Positions 38,663-49,778 are shown, numbered from the stretch's first letter. The stretch is 64,000 bases of DNA from Rhizobium rosettiformans (GCF_016806065.1 NZ_CP032405.1:372001-436000); one strand, 5' to 3'. Numbers and translations: made by a program. The notes: generated by a model from the letters alone, not told the origin.

Positions 38663-39691
38663 ATGAAGCTCAAGGACTTTGCCAGAGAGATCGGATTGTC
38701 ACCGACCACAGTCAGCCGCGCGCTGAGTGGCTATCCTGAGGTGAGCGCCTCCACCCGCGTACGGGTAATGGAAGAGGCGGCACGTCTCGGCTATCGGCCC
38801 AACATCAATGCGGTCCGGCTTGCGACGGGTCGGGCCGGCGCGATCGGCGTGGTCATGACCAAGGCCGGCGACTACCAGTTCTCCGAATTCATCAGCGGCA
38901 TGGCCGACCGCCTGAGCAGCGAGGACACCGACATCCTGATCACGCCGATGATCGGGCACGATCCCGGTGACGAGTTGCAGCTCTACCGCAGACTGGCCGA
39001 GAGCCGTCGTGTCGATGCTGTCGTCATCCACTCCCCCTTGCCGAATGACCCGCGCATCGCCCTGCTTGACCGATTGAAGCTGCCCTTCATCGTCCATGGT
39101 CGTTCCGTGACCGATGTGCCGCATGCCTGGCTCGACATCGACAATGAGGGCGCGATCCGACAAAGCACGGAGCACCTCCTCGACCTCGGTCACAAGCACA
39201 TAGCCTTGCTGAACGGTCGTGAGGGGCTGACCTTCACGCTGGATCGTCTAAAGGGTTATAGACAAGCCCTCACCGACCGCGGAATCCCGTTCGATCCAAA
39301 GCTTGTCAGTCATGGTGACTTCACCGACGAAATCGGTTTCCGTTTTGCCCGCTCCGCGCTCAAACAACGCCCGCAGCCGACCGCCTTCGTTGCAGGATCG
39401 ATGATGACGGCCCTCGGCATCTATCGCGCGGCGCGATCGATGAACCTTGTGATCGGCCGGGATGTTTCGGTCGTCGCCCATGACGATGTCTTTCCTTATC
39501 TCACCGCCGAGAACATGGTGCCGCCACTATCGACCACGCGCTCCTCGATCCGGGCTGCCGGCAAGCGCATCGCCGATCTCCTCCTGCAGATACTCGCGGG
39601 CCAACAAGCCAGCGACATTCAAGAACTCTGGCCAGTCGAACTCATTCTGCGCGAAACCAGCCGCCCCGCACCGGAGGAAGCTTCCGTATGA
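38663..39691 (+). CDS. LacI-family transcriptional regulator
   Basis: A 342-residue LacI protein: HTH MKLKDFAREIGLSPTTVSRALSGYPEVS with hinge helix NINAVRLATGRAG, and a periplasmic-binding-like sensor domain (AIGVVMTKAGDYQFSEFISGM). It shares four bases with the kinase gene (ATGA). Position and operator-like sites suggest it controls thuAB and itself. The ligand is probably a sugar. Confidence 0.93.
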   Translation: MKLKDFAREIGLSPTTVSRALSGYPEVSASTRVRVMEEAARLGYRPNINAVRLATGRAGAIGVVMTKAGDYQFSEFISGMADRLSSEDTDILITPMIGHDPGDELQLYRRLAESRRVDAVVIHSPLPNDPRIALLDRLKLPFIVHGRSVTDVPHAWLDIDNEGAIRQSTEHLLDLGHKHIALLNGREGLTFTLDRLKGYRQALTDRGIPFDPKLVSHGDFTDEIGFRFARSALKQRPQPTAFVAGSMMTALGIYRAARSMNLVIGRDVSVVAHDDVFPYLTAENMVPPLSTTRSSIRAAGKRIADLLLQILAGQQASDIQELWPVELILRETSRPAPEEASV

Positions 39692-40542
39692 ACAAGACAG
39701 GCAGGAAGCGGATCGTCGTCATCGGCCACATCAACCATGACCGCATCTGGCGCCTGACCGAGCCGCTGCGTGCCGGTGGCCGGATTGCCTGGTCATCGCG
39801 GGAGACACGGCTCGGCGGCGGCGGATATTTCACCGCGCGGCGGCTGCTCGACCTCGGACACGACGTGGCACTCCTCTCGAACCTGATGTCCGACATCCAT
39901 GGCGAGAACGCCTTTGCGGAACTGCAGGATGCGGGCTTCGATACGTCGCTGATTGCACGACGTGACGGCGAGACGGATTTCGCCGACATCCTGCTGGACC
40001 CGACTGGCGAGCGGACCATCCTTTCCAGCGAGCGACGGCTCTCCCGCACGTTCATGCTCGATCACGAGATTGCGGCCGACGCCTTCTACGTCAACGCACC
40101 CAAACTGCCGGACACCATTCTCGCCTCCCTGAACCGCGCGCCGCTGGTCATCTCGCAGTTGCCGCTACGCGAGGGCGAGCTCCGTGCCGCCGATATCATG
40201 GTCGGTTCGAAAGCCGATTTGCCCGACATTCCCATCGCCGATGTCTGGGGCAAGGCAAGGAGGCTCGCGAGCAATCGGCTCACCCATCTGGTGATGACGG
40301 ACGGTCCCGGCGCCATCTCGGTTTATGACGGAAACACGGAAACGCGAGTGACCCTCGGCCGGCGCGTTACCGTGCGCGACACGATCGGTGCCGGCGACAC
40401 CTTCAGCGGCAGTCTGCTGCACACCGTGCTGGGCGGGAAGAACGTGGTTGAGGCAAGCCAGCTTGCCGGTGACGCGACCACGGCATGGCTTGAACGCCGA
40501 GAATCGCAAACGCGAAGTGCAACAGAAAAATCAATATCATAA
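39688..40542 (+). CDS. PfkB-family carbohydrate kinase
   Basis: A 284-residue ribokinase-like kinase: RIVVIGHINHDRIWRL at the start, ETRLGGGGYFTARRLLDLGH near 35, and RDTIGAGDTFSGSLLHTVLGG with the catalytic Asp near 235. It is translationally coupled to the LacI gene. The substrate is unknown; a sugar or keto-sugar released by ThuAB would fit the location. No terminator is obvious after it. Confidence 0.88.
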   Translation: MNKTGRKRIVVIGHINHDRIWRLTEPLRAGGRIAWSSRETRLGGGGYFTARRLLDLGHDVALLSNLMSDIHGENAFAELQDAGFDTSLIARRDGETDFADILLDPTGERTILSSERRLSRTFMLDHEIAADAFYVNAPKLPDTILASLNRAPLVISQLPLREGELRAADIMVGSKADLPDIPIADVWGKARRLASNRLTHLVMTDGPGAISVYDGNTETRVTLGRRVTVRDTIGAGDTFSGSLLHTVLGGKNVVEASQLAGDATTAWLERRESQTRSATEKSIS

Positions 40543-40614
40543 CATTTTTATTTGATCGAAATCCGGGAACTTCCTGACCCACCTCCGAGTTGCTGGGGCC
40601 AAACGGAGGAAGGC

Positions 40615-40920
40615 ATGACAGAAGCCGATTTCACCTGGAACGTACCCGTCGAACTGGAACTGCACTGTGGGCTGACGAGGCGCTTTCTGAACGCGTATGA
40701 TGCGCTTGATTTTCTCGACGCGGAGTGGCCGACAAGACGCGGCCCGGCCTATGAACGCGCCCTGCGGCTTTGCCGCAACGCCCTGCGTGGCGCTCGTGCC
40801 GCCGAGCTGGCACGCAGCGCCTTCATCGCGGCGGCAGACGAGGCCGGCATGCGCCAATGTTCAAACCCGCGCAAGCAGATGGTGAGCTTCCTGCCAAGAG
40901 CGAGATCCGCCGTCGCCTGA
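40615..40920 (+). CDS. DUF982 protein
   Basis: A 101-residue protein starting behind GGAGGA: FTWNVPVELELHCGLTRRFLNAYDALDFLDAEWPTRRGPAY and the helix ARSAFIAAADEAGM fit DUF982, a family almost confined to Rhizobiales and often multicopy. The function is unknown. A weak EcfG-like box (GGAAC 40566-40570, GTT 40589-40591) precedes it. Confidence 0.82.
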   Translation: MTEADFTWNVPVELELHCGLTRRFLNAYDALDFLDAEWPTRRGPAYERALRLCRNALRGARAAELARSAFIAAADEAGMRQCSNPRKQMVSFLPRARSAVA

Positions 40921-41001
40921 TAGTCCCGACAAACGGATGGCCGCCGCCGGCGGAACGGATCGCCAGATCCACCGTCTGGATCCACTTTGAAGGGGAGCCG
41001 C

Positions 41002-43659
41002 TCAGCCGGCTCCTGAAATCAGCAGAGCGATCGTCTGCCCGTCCATCAACTCTCGCATCAGAAGGCCATTCCCTGCGGAAAGCAGGCGGTCAGACAAGAT
41101 CTCCGTCCAGCCATGCCCCGCAAGAGCCTCCGGCATTTCCACAATCGTATCGCCCCAGAACTGCTCCGACGTCAGCCCCTCGCCCGCCTGAAGCATGGCG
41201 ATCGGCAGACGGCAGGCGACCGTGATCGAAGCGGCACCGTCTATTTCCCGCGCAAACGCCACGGCCTGTGACTGGCGGGGACCCGTGATCGTCAAAGGCA
41301 GATACCGCCCCTGGAGGAAAAGCTCAGGATGCCGGTTGCGAAGCGACAGGCCTCGGCCGACGACCGCTTGTTTCAGCCAACCCTCCGCCAGCGCACGCGG
41401 GTCATTGAATGAGATCGGCGCCTCTGGATCGAAGGCAGACAGGGTCTCAAAGGGCGGCGGACGCCGATTGTCCGGATCGACGAAGCTGAAATCGAGTGCT
41501 TCGCTTCCCTGATAGATGTCGGGAACGCCAGGTGCTGTGAGCTTGATGACGGTCTGGGTCAGGCCGTTCGTCAAACCCGCCCAGATCAGCGGCTGGATTT
41601 CGCGCACGAACTCGGTGACGAAGTGAGGCCTGTCGAGAAGCAGCGTCCGGACATAGTCCTTCACGGCGGTCTCATAGGTCTCATCCACTTCGTTCCAATC
41701 CGTCCGCAGCTTTGCCTCGCGCAAAGACTTTTCCACGAAGGCTGAGATGCGCTCGGCGAAATCGGCGATCCCTTCGCGATCGTCCGCCGTGAGATCGACC
41801 GGCCAGTGACCGATCAGCGCCTGAAAGATCATCCACTCCACCTCGGCTTCGGGCGCGGGCTTGCCGTCGACGTCGATGACGGCATCCCGATTCGCCTTCC
41901 GCCATCCCTCGATCAGGCCCGCAAAGCGGGGCGCATCCTCGGCAAGAGCGAAGAGACGTGCGCGGGCATCCTCGCCGCGTTTCGTATCATGGGTCGAGGA
42001 GGCGGAAAGCCCTGATGGCTGCGTCTTTGCACGCCGCTGCATCTCGGCATGGAAATGATCGAGGCCGCCCTCTTCCGGCTCCAGCTCTCCGCCGACCTCG
42101 TTCAGGGCCAGGAACTCGACATGGCGGAAGAACAACGTGTCCTCGAGCGACTTCGCCATCAACGGCCCGGTCAGCTGCTGGAAGCGGCGACGGAAGAGAT
42201 CGGTTCCGACGCCCCCACCCGCAAGGCGCCCTTCGCCTTTCAGAAGATCGGCGATGGACCAGGCCGCATCAGCTGCCATCTCGTCCAGTCGAGGTTTCGC
42301 GTCTTCAAGCACCTGATCGATGAGTTCTCGATCTTCGGTGCTCATTTCTCCCTGGGCTGCATAGGTCCGGTAACGTGGGAAGGCGAGGAGAAGCTCTTCC
42401 AGGGCGCGGTTCATCGTCTCCTCGTCGAGCCGGAGCAAATCGGCGCCCTGCCCGACCAGGGCCTTCACCTCACCGGCGAAGTTGACCCGGATCATACGAA
42501 GCTTCGCCTCACGCATCTTGTCCGCAACGGGCGTCTGTTCCCCAGCGATCCCGGTATAGGCCTGACGCATGGCGAGGAAGCCTGCGGGATCCAGCAGAAC
42601 CGGAACCTGGGCCGCGATGAATTCGTAGCCGGTCGAGCCCTGCACGGGCCAGCTCTTCGGTAGATCCTCTCCCGTTGCCAGGATCTTCTCGACATAGATT
42701 GGAATGTCCTGCCCGACAGCGTCGCGCAGCTGCTGCAAGTAGCGGCCAGGATCTGCGAGACCATCGACATGGTCGATGCGCAAGCCGTCGACCTGGCCGG
42801 CTTGCACCAGCTCCAGCACCGTCCGATGGGCAGCCTCGAAGACGTCGGATGCCTCGACGCGCAGACCGACCAGGCCGGCGATTTCGAAGAAGCGCCGATA
42901 GTTGAGGCCCTTGGCGGCTTCCGTCCAATGCATCAGGCGAAAAGGTTGGAGGTCGTGGAGAAAGAGCAGAAACTCATGTTCCTGCGCCTTCGCCCGGAAC
43001 TCCTCGAGCAGCCCGTCGCAACCCTGCTCGCGGCAAAGCGAAACGACGGCTTTATGGAACTCGGCCTCCTCCCCGGCTGTCGCCTGGCGCCCGAGATCCG
43101 AGAGCGGTGCGGCCATGGGATTCTCGCAGCTGGCGAGAGCCGCCGGATAGGTCGATGGGTTCAGCGGATAGAGACTATCGAAATAGGCGAGCGCGAGCCC
43201 CCCTTGGTCAGCATCGAGCGTGAGCGAGATCTCTCCATCCACCACCGCCTGCTCGAACGGCTTGCCGAGAAACGGAAGCGTGAGCCGCTGGCTCCAGTCG
43301 ATGTCGAAATAGTGCCCGTAGCGGCTCGCCTCGCCCCATTCGATGACGCTGCGCCACCAGGAGTTCTCCAAACTGGCTGCCATGTGGTTCGGCACGATGT
43401 CGAGGATCAGGCCGAGACCTTCGGCCTTCAACGCGGCAGTCAGCCGTTCGAGCCCCTCCCGGCCGCCAAGCACGGGATCGATGACATTGGCATCGGTCAC
43501 GTCATAGCCATGCGTCGAGCCATCGGTCGCGGCAAACACGGGCGACGCGTAGAGATGGGTAATGCCGAGGCGCTTGAGATAGGGGACGAGCCCGATGGCG
43601 CGGTCGAAGTCCATGCCGCCGCGAAACTGCAAACGGTAGGTCGAAACGGGAAAGGGCAT
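41002..43659 (-). CDS. treY: Malto-oligosyltrehalose synthase
   Basis: An 885-residue GH13 enzyme. N-terminal STYRLQFRGGMDFDRAIGLVPYLKRLGITHLYASP is diagnostic for TreY. The catalytic Asp is in GLRIDHVDGLADPGRY and the Glu in YVEKILATGEDLP, and GVPDIYQGSEALDFSFVDPDNRRP lies in the C-terminal part. It isomerises the end glucose of a maltodextrin into a trehalosyl unit, which TreZ then releases. treZ and treX are not adjacent here. AAGGA precedes the start. Confidence 0.95.
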   Translation of the reverse strand: MPFPVSTYRLQFRGGMDFDRAIGLVPYLKRLGITHLYASPVFAATDGSTHGYDVTDANVIDPVLGGREGLERLTAALKAEGLGLILDIVPNHMAASLENSWWRSVIEWGEASRYGHYFDIDWSQRLTLPFLGKPFEQAVVDGEISLTLDADQGGLALAYFDSLYPLNPSTYPAALASCENPMAAPLSDLGRQATAGEEAEFHKAVVSLCREQGCDGLLEEFRAKAQEHEFLLFLHDLQPFRLMHWTEAAKGLNYRRFFEIAGLVGLRVEASDVFEAAHRTVLELVQAGQVDGLRIDHVDGLADPGRYLQQLRDAVGQDIPIYVEKILATGEDLPKSWPVQGSTGYEFIAAQVPVLLDPAGFLAMRQAYTGIAGEQTPVADKMREAKLRMIRVNFAGEVKALVGQGADLLRLDEETMNRALEELLLAFPRYRTYAAQGEMSTEDRELIDQVLEDAKPRLDEMAADAAWSIADLLKGEGRLAGGGVGTDLFRRRFQQLTGPLMAKSLEDTLFFRHVEFLALNEVGGELEPEEGGLDHFHAEMQRRAKTQPSGLSASSTHDTKRGEDARARLFALAEDAPRFAGLIEGWRKANRDAVIDVDGKPAPEAEVEWMIFQALIGHWPVDLTADDREGIADFAERISAFVEKSLREAKLRTDWNEVDETYETAVKDYVRTLLLDRPHFVTEFVREIQPLIWAGLTNGLTQTVIKLTAPGVPDIYQGSEALDFSFVDPDNRRPPPFETLSAFDPEAPISFNDPRALAEGWLKQAVVGRGLSLRNRHPELFLQGRYLPLTITGPRQSQAVAFAREIDGAASITVACRLPIAMLQAGEGLTSEQFWGDTIVEMPEALAGHGWTEILSDRLLSAGNGLLMRELMDGQTIALLISGAG

Positions 43660-43746
43660 GCTGGCATCCTTGGGGGTGGGGTGTCCGACCCGGACCAACG
43701 CCCACCAGCCTGCCTTGTTCCCGTCGTCCCGGTGGATCCAGGATCC

Positions 43747-44019
43747 TCAGTGTAGGTTGAATTCTCCGTCCACCTTGCGCCACTCGTTCGGGCCAATCAG
43801 CCGCTTGTGGCTGAAGCGCACGGAATGCAGGTCACCGTCGAGATTGGCTCGCCAGAAATCCAGAAACTTCGTCATCTGCGGGAAGTCGGGAGCCAGATCG
43901 TAGTCCTGCCAGAGGAACGTCTGCAGCACCGAGCGGAAGTCTGGCATGCGGTACAGGATGTGTGCGGTCGTTAGGCCGTAGCCCTCCATCTGGAGGGTGA
44001 AGTCATTGGAAGATTTCAT
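43747..44019 (-). CDS. Usg-family protein
   Basis: A 90-residue protein from ATG 44019, behind GAGGG. The sequence FTLQMEGYGLTTAHILYRMPDF...FLWQDYDLAPDFPQMTKFLDFW with HKRLIGPNEWRKVDGEF is the Usg pattern, a small alphaproteobacterial family of unknown function. Its promoter region is shared back to back with groES. Confidence 0.87.
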   Translation of the reverse strand: MKSSNDFTLQMEGYGLTTAHILYRMPDFRSVLQTFLWQDYDLAPDFPQMTKFLDFWRANLDGDLHSVRFSHKRLIGPNEWRKVDGEFNLH

Positions 44020-44113
44020 GCGGTTTCCCTCGTGAACATCGACGATAAAAAGTTTGACAAAAATTCGCGATCTGGCAAGAGGCGACTTGAATTTGTGATT
44101 GAAATTCAGACTG

Positions 44114-44140
44114 TTAGCAGCAGGCACACAAGAGTGCTGA
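44114..44140. promoter_or_regulatory. Degenerate CIRCE element upstream of groES
   Basis: TTAGCAGCA, nine bases, GAGTGCTGA. The canonical HrcA operator is TTAGCACTC-N9-GAGTGCTAA; spacing is exact and 14 of 18 arm positions match. Confidence 0.72.
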
Positions 44141-44157
44141 TTTTTTCGCGCGATCCT

Positions 44158-44186
44158 CTTGAAAGATAAAATCGGAAAAACCAAAT
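44158..44186 (+). promoter_or_regulatory. RpoH (heat-shock sigma) type promoter of groESL
   Basis: CTTGAAA (44158-44164), 16 bases, CCAAAT (44181-44186). This resembles the sigma-32 consensus CTTGAAA-N13/17-CCCATnT. It lies downstream of the CIRCE element and about 100 bases before the groES ATG. Confidence 0.6.
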
Positions 44187-44286
44187 CATCGCGCGCCGGA
44201 TGCCAGGAAAGGGTCCGGCAACCCGTCCGGACCTTATCCGGTCCGGCCTTTGGGGACGTTCCATTTTGTTTGTCCAGGAGGAAAAC

Positions 44287-44601
44287 ATGAAGTTCCGTCC
44301 GCTGCACGACCGCATCGTCGTCCGCCGCGTTTCGTCCGAGGAAAAGACCAAGGGCGGCATCATCATTCCCGACACTGCCAAGGAAAAGCCGCAGGAAGGC
44401 GAGGTCATCGCCGTCGGCCCCGGCGCCCGCAACGATCACGGCCAGATCGTCGCCCTCGACGTGAAGGTCGGTGATCGCGTTCTCTTCGGCAAATGGTCCG
44501 GCACCGAAATCAAGATCGACGGCGAAGAGCTGCTGATCATGAAGGAAGCCGACATCATGGGCATCATCGAAGCCCAGGCTGCCGAAAAGAAAGCCGCCTG
44601 A
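44287..44601 (+). CDS. groS: Co-chaperonin GroES
   Basis: A 104-residue Gro[35 protein letters not shown] (mobile loop region) and the C-terminal [22 protein letters not shown]. It caps the GroEL ring during protein folding. AGGAGG precedes the ATG at 44287. It is the first gene of the groESL operon. Confidence 0.98.
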   Translation: MKFRPLHDRIVVRRVSSEEKTKGGIIIPDTAKEKPQEGEVIAVGPGARNDHGQIVALDVKVGDRVLFGKWSGTEIKIDGEELLIMKEADIMGIIEAQAAEKKAA

Positions 44602-44637
44602 TCCAAATCGGTCATCATTTGCTTTATTGAGGAGTGA

Positions 44638-46266
<1,629 letters not shown>

Positions 46267-46287
46267 GATCCGCTTTCGCAAAAACGC

Positions 46288-46323
46288 AAGGGGCCGCCTG
46301 TCGCAGGCGGCCCCTCCTTGTTT
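46288..46323 (+). terminator. Intrinsic terminator of groESL
   Basis: An 11-bp perfect stem GGGGCCGCCTG/CAGGCGGCCCC (46290-46300 and 46304-46314) with a TCG loop, then TCCTTGTTT. Confidence 0.88.
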
Positions 46324-46341
46324 GAAACGGCCTGGCCTCGA

Positions 46342-47088
46342 TCAGGCCGCAAGCGCCGGGGAAACCGGGCTCAGTCCCTCGAAGGTCGGACGGGCGATGT
46401 AATAGCCCTGGATCAGATCCACGCCGAGTTCCGTCAACACCTGAAGCTCGCCAGCCGTCTCCACACCCTCGCAGACGGCGGTGACGCCGAGATCGCGCAG
46501 CATGTCGAGTGTCCGCCGGACCACGACCTGCTTGACCGCATCGGTATCGATGCCCCGGATCAGATCCATGTCGAGTTTCACAAGGTCAGGCTGGAAACGG
46601 GTCAGAAGATTGAGCCCGGAATAGCCCGCGCCAAAATCGTCGATCGCTGTCTTGAAGCCGATCTCGCGGTAGCTCCGGAGAATGTTGAGCAGATGCGCCG
46701 TGTCGAGCTTCTCGACTTCGGTGAATTCGAAGATGATACGATCGAGCGGAAAATCGGTGCGCCGGGCAGTCTCCAGCGTCTGTCGGATGCAGGCGCGCGG
46801 CTCATAAACGGCATTGGGCATGAAGTTGATTGACAGATGCGGCATGTTGCTGCGCGGAAAGAGGTGAGCCGCCAGCTCGATGGCTCGCACGCGACACTGC
46901 TGATCGAACGCATAGCGATTGTCGGGATCGACCAGGGACAGGACGGAACCTGCCCCGCTCCCGTCAGCGCCTCTCACAAGCGCTTCATGTGCGAAAATCT
47001 CTCCGCGACGCGTATCCATGATCGGCTGGAAGGCCATCGTGAACGTGGAGCTAAACGCAGCCCCATTCTTGCAACCTTGGCAGGTCAT
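46342..47088 (-). CDS. Stand-alone EAL domain c-di-GMP phosphodiesterase
   Basis: A 248-residue protein made almost only of an EAL domain: HEALVRG (E35), LSINFMP, FEFTEVEKLD, AIDDFGAGYSGL, KLDMDLIRG and CEGVETAGE. All metal and catalytic positions that can be checked by eye are kept, so it is probably active. The N-terminus has a CxxC pair (C3, C6) of unknown meaning. No GGDEF or membrane segment is present. Confidence 0.9.
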   Translation of the reverse strand: MTCQGCKNGAAFSSTFTMAFQPIMDTRRGEIFAHEALVRGADGSGAGSVLSLVDPDNRYAFDQQCRVRAIELAAHLFPRSNMPHLSINFMPNAVYEPRACIRQTLETARRTDFPLDRIIFEFTEVEKLDTAHLLNILRSYREIGFKTAIDDFGAGYSGLNLLTRFQPDLVKLDMDLIRGIDTDAVKQVVVRRTLDMLRDLGVTAVCEGVETAGELQVLTELGVDLIQGYYIARPTFEGLSPVSPALAA

Positions 47089-47309
47089 GTTGTCTCCTTG
47101 AAGCCGAGGAATGCATTAAAGCGTGGGGCTCTTAAGGAAGATTGAAGGCGGCTACACAGGTCACTCTTAAAATATCAACCAGCATCGTCCTTATTTCATG
47201 ACCTTTTTTGGGTACCTCATTTAATCAATTTAAATAATAGGATATCCTCGAATATGAGGCTGATTCGAGAAAGCCTCGCGGGCTAAATGACTTAGCTGGG
47301 GATGCGGAC

Positions 47310-47528
47310 ATGAGGGAACAGACTGATATTGAGACCTGGGCGATGGTCCGGGCTCAGCAGATCGTCATGCAGCAAGGCGCAAATCTGGTTGTCGCGGCGC
47401 AGAGGCTGGATCACAAGAAAACCACCGCGAACACCTATGCGCTTCGCAGCGCGATCATGGCATCGCTGATCGAAGCCATGAAATCACCGCCTGCGGAAGC
47501 CTTGGTTTCCATGGAGGCGCAGGCCTGA
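47310..47528 (+). CDS. Hypothetical 72-residue protein
   Basis: A small soluble protein (MREQTDIETWAMVRAQQIV; ANTYALRSAIMASLIEAMK), predicted helical, with no recognised domain. It is preceded by a 221-base AT-rich region that probably holds its promoter. The reading frame has normal rhizobial codon use, which supports a real gene. Confidence 0.5.
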   Translation: MREQTDIETWAMVRAQQIVMQQGANLVVAAQRLDHKKTTANTYALRSAIMASLIEAMKSPPAEALVSMEAQA

Positions 47529-47719
47529 GACGAGGCTCGAGCAGCCGAACATCGGAACCTGCAGAGGACATCGAACGAAGCCCTTGGCGGCCGCGTTGCT
47601 CGATTGAACGTCGCGTTCGAAAGTAATTGGACGGGAAAGCTCTCAGATCGCGTTTCCCCCGGCCGATGCAAGCGTTACCTCACCTTGATCGCGGCAGTCA
47701 GACATGCGAGCGTCCGGCC

Positions 47720-48397
47720 ATGCGCATTCTGCTCGTGGAAGACACGCTCGACGTTGGAGAGGCCATCTCTCGCCGCTTTGAAACCATCGGCCATACGGTC
47801 GATTGGGAGACGAACGGCCGTGCGGCCTCCGAGATCCTCGACTTCACCGAATATGATCTGGTGATCCTGGATGTCATGTTGCCGGGCATGGATGGCTTCT
47901 CGATCCTGAAGCGGATGCGCGACCAGGGCTCGACCGTGCCTGTGCTTGTGCTGACGGCTCGTTCGGAAATCGACGACCGCGTCGGCGCCCTCGACCTCGG
48001 CGCGGACGATTACCTGGTGAAACCCTTCGATTTCCGGGAACTCGAAGCCCGTGCCCGCGTGCTGCTGCGGCGACATGCCGGTGGCGAGGCGACCAACGTG
48101 ATTGCCTGTGGTGACGTGTTGCTCGACCGCACCCAGCGTACGGTCAAGGTCGGCAACCGCGAAGTCCAGCTGAAGCGCCGCGAAATGACCCTGCTCGAAA
48201 TCCTGGCAAGCCGTCCGGGACGCGTCTTCAGCAAGGACCAGTTGCTCGACCAGCTCTTCGGCTTCGACGAACCTGCAGGCCCGAATGCCATCGAGCTCTA
48301 TGTCGGACGCCTGAGAAAGAAGCTTGAAGGCGCCAGGGCGCGTATCGTGACCGTGCGTGGTGTGGGGTATCAATTGGTGTCCGATGCAGAGGACTAG
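47720..48397 (+). CDS. OmpR-family response regulator (TctD-like)
   Basis: A 225-residue regulator: receiver domain with phospho-acceptor D51 (LVILDVMLPGMDGF) and a C-terminal winged helix (REMTLLEILASRPGRVFSKDQLLDQLFG; NAIELYVGRLRKKL). The start at 47720 gives MRILLVEDT. It overlaps the kinase gene by 14 bases. It is the first of three coupled genes. Confidence 0.92.
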   Translation: MRILLVEDTLDVGEAISRRFETIGHTVDWETNGRAASEILDFTEYDLVILDVMLPGMDGFSILKRMRDQGSTVPVLVLTARSEIDDRVGALDLGADDYLVKPFDFRELEARARVLLRRHAGGEATNVIACGDVLLDRTQRTVKVGNREVQLKRREMTLLEILASRPGRVFSKDQLLDQLFGFDEPAGPNAIELYVGRLRKKLEGARARIVTVRGVGYQLVSDAED

Positions 48398-49778
48398 GCG
48401 CTCCCTCTTCGCACGCCTCGTCATCCGCGTTGCAATCGTGCTGGCGGGTGGCGCCGCGATCCTGATGACGGCGGCGTGGCTTTATGCTCGTGCGGCGGCC
48501 GACGAGGCCTATGACCGGCTCCTGCAGGGCGCGGCAATCCAGATCCTCGACAGTCTGGTGGTCGAAGAAGGCCGCATCGCGGTCAACCTGCCGCCGAGCG
48601 CTTTCGAACTGCTCGGCCTCGCACCGCGAGACAAGATCTTCTACCGCGTCATGGCACCCGACGCTTCGACGCTGACCGGCTATGAGGACCTGGAGTTCCC
48701 TGGAGACATTGCCAATGCCCGCACCGAGGTCCTGTTCCAGACGTCACGCTTTCGCGATCAGCCGGTGCGCATGGTGGCCGCCAGCCGCGCGATTGCCGAT
48801 CCCTCGCTCGGTGGTTGGGCCAAGGTCCTGATCGCCCAGACCATCGAGGCCCGTCAGGCACTGACGACCGAATTGACGACCCGCGCCCTGGTACTTGTCG
48901 GCGTCATGAGCCTGCTTGCGCTCGGGGGGACCATTGTTGCCGTGCGCTATTCGCTGCGACCGCTCGATGCACTCGGCGACACGCTTCGCCGCCGGGACAG
49001 CCAGGATCTGACACCGCTCGCTATAAACGTGCCTCGCGAAATCTCCCCATTCGTGGAGTCCATCAACCACTTCATGGGCCGGCTGGATGACCGATTGCAG
49101 CTGTTGCAGCGTTTCATTGCCGACAGTGCCCATCAGATCCGCACGCCCCTGACGGCGTTATCGGCCCAGGTCAGCCTGATCAACGAAGAGGCTCTTTCGG
49201 AGAATGACCGCCGCCACCTCGACCGGGTGAAGAACCGGGCATCGGAGCTCGCGCGCTTCACCACGCAGTTGCTCAACCATGCCATGGTCATCCACCGCTT
49301 CGATTCCGTGCAACTCTCGCCGATCGACGTCGTCGATGTCGCGCGCAAAGCCTTCCGCGCCGCCGTGCCGATCACCATCGACCCTGACATCGTCGTCTCC
49401 TTCGAGGCGCCGCCAGAGCCTTTGATGGTGCTCGGCGATGGCTTGAGCCTGCGCGAAGCGATCGTCAATGTCATCGACAACTCGCTGCGCCACGGCGTGG
49501 TGTCGAGCCTTGCGGTGCGCGTGATCCGCCGGGGCGATTTCGTTCTGGTCGAGGTGGAAGATGATGGCCCCGGCATCCCGGCCCAGGACTGGGCGCAAGT
49601 GACCCGACGCTTCGTCTCATCGAAGTCAGGCGAAGGCAGTTCCGGCCTCGGCTTCGCCATCGCCTCTGAGGTGGCAACGACGCTGAACGGTGCACTGGCC
49701 TTCCGCGAACGCACGCCAGAGACGGGCTTCACCGTTTTCCTCGAGCTCCCCCTGATTGATGCGAGGCCGACCATATGA
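48384..49778 (+). CDS. Sensor histidine kinase (TctE-like)
   Basis: A 464-residue membrane kinase: TM1 near residues 12-35, a periplasmic 2CSK_N-like sensor of ~130 residues, TM2 near 168-190 (ALVLVGVMSLLALGGTIVAV), HAMP, phospho-His in FIADSAHQIRTPL, and ATP site VIDNSLRHG, DDGPGIP, GSSGLGFAIA. Its stop overlaps the next gene start by ATGA. Confidence 0.92.
   Translation: MQRTRRSLFARLVIRVAIVLAGGAAILMTAAWLYARAAADEAYDRLLQGAAIQILDSLVVEEGRIAVNLPPSAFELLGLAPRDKIFYRVMAPDASTLTGYEDLEFPGDIANARTEVLFQTSRFRDQPVRMVAASRAIADPSLGGWAKVLIAQTIEARQALTTELTTRALVLVGVMSLLALGGTIVAVRYSLRPLDALGDTLRRRDSQDLTPLAINVPREISPFVESINHFMGRLDDRLQLLQRFIADSAHQIRTPLTALSAQVSLINEEALSENDRRHLDRVKNRASELARFTTQLLNHAMVIHRFDSVQLSPIDVVDVARKAFRAAVPITIDPDIVVSFEAPPEPLMVLGDGLSLREAIVNVIDNSLRHGVVSSLAVRVIRRGDFVLVEVEDDGPGIPAQDWAQVTRRFVSSKSGEGSSGLGFAIASEVATTLNGALAFRERTPETGFTVFLELPLIDARPTI

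Noticed and set aside
40960..41015. Possible terminator at the treY 3' end
   Set aside because: The GGAGCCG/CGGCTCC stem overlaps the coding end and has no T tract.
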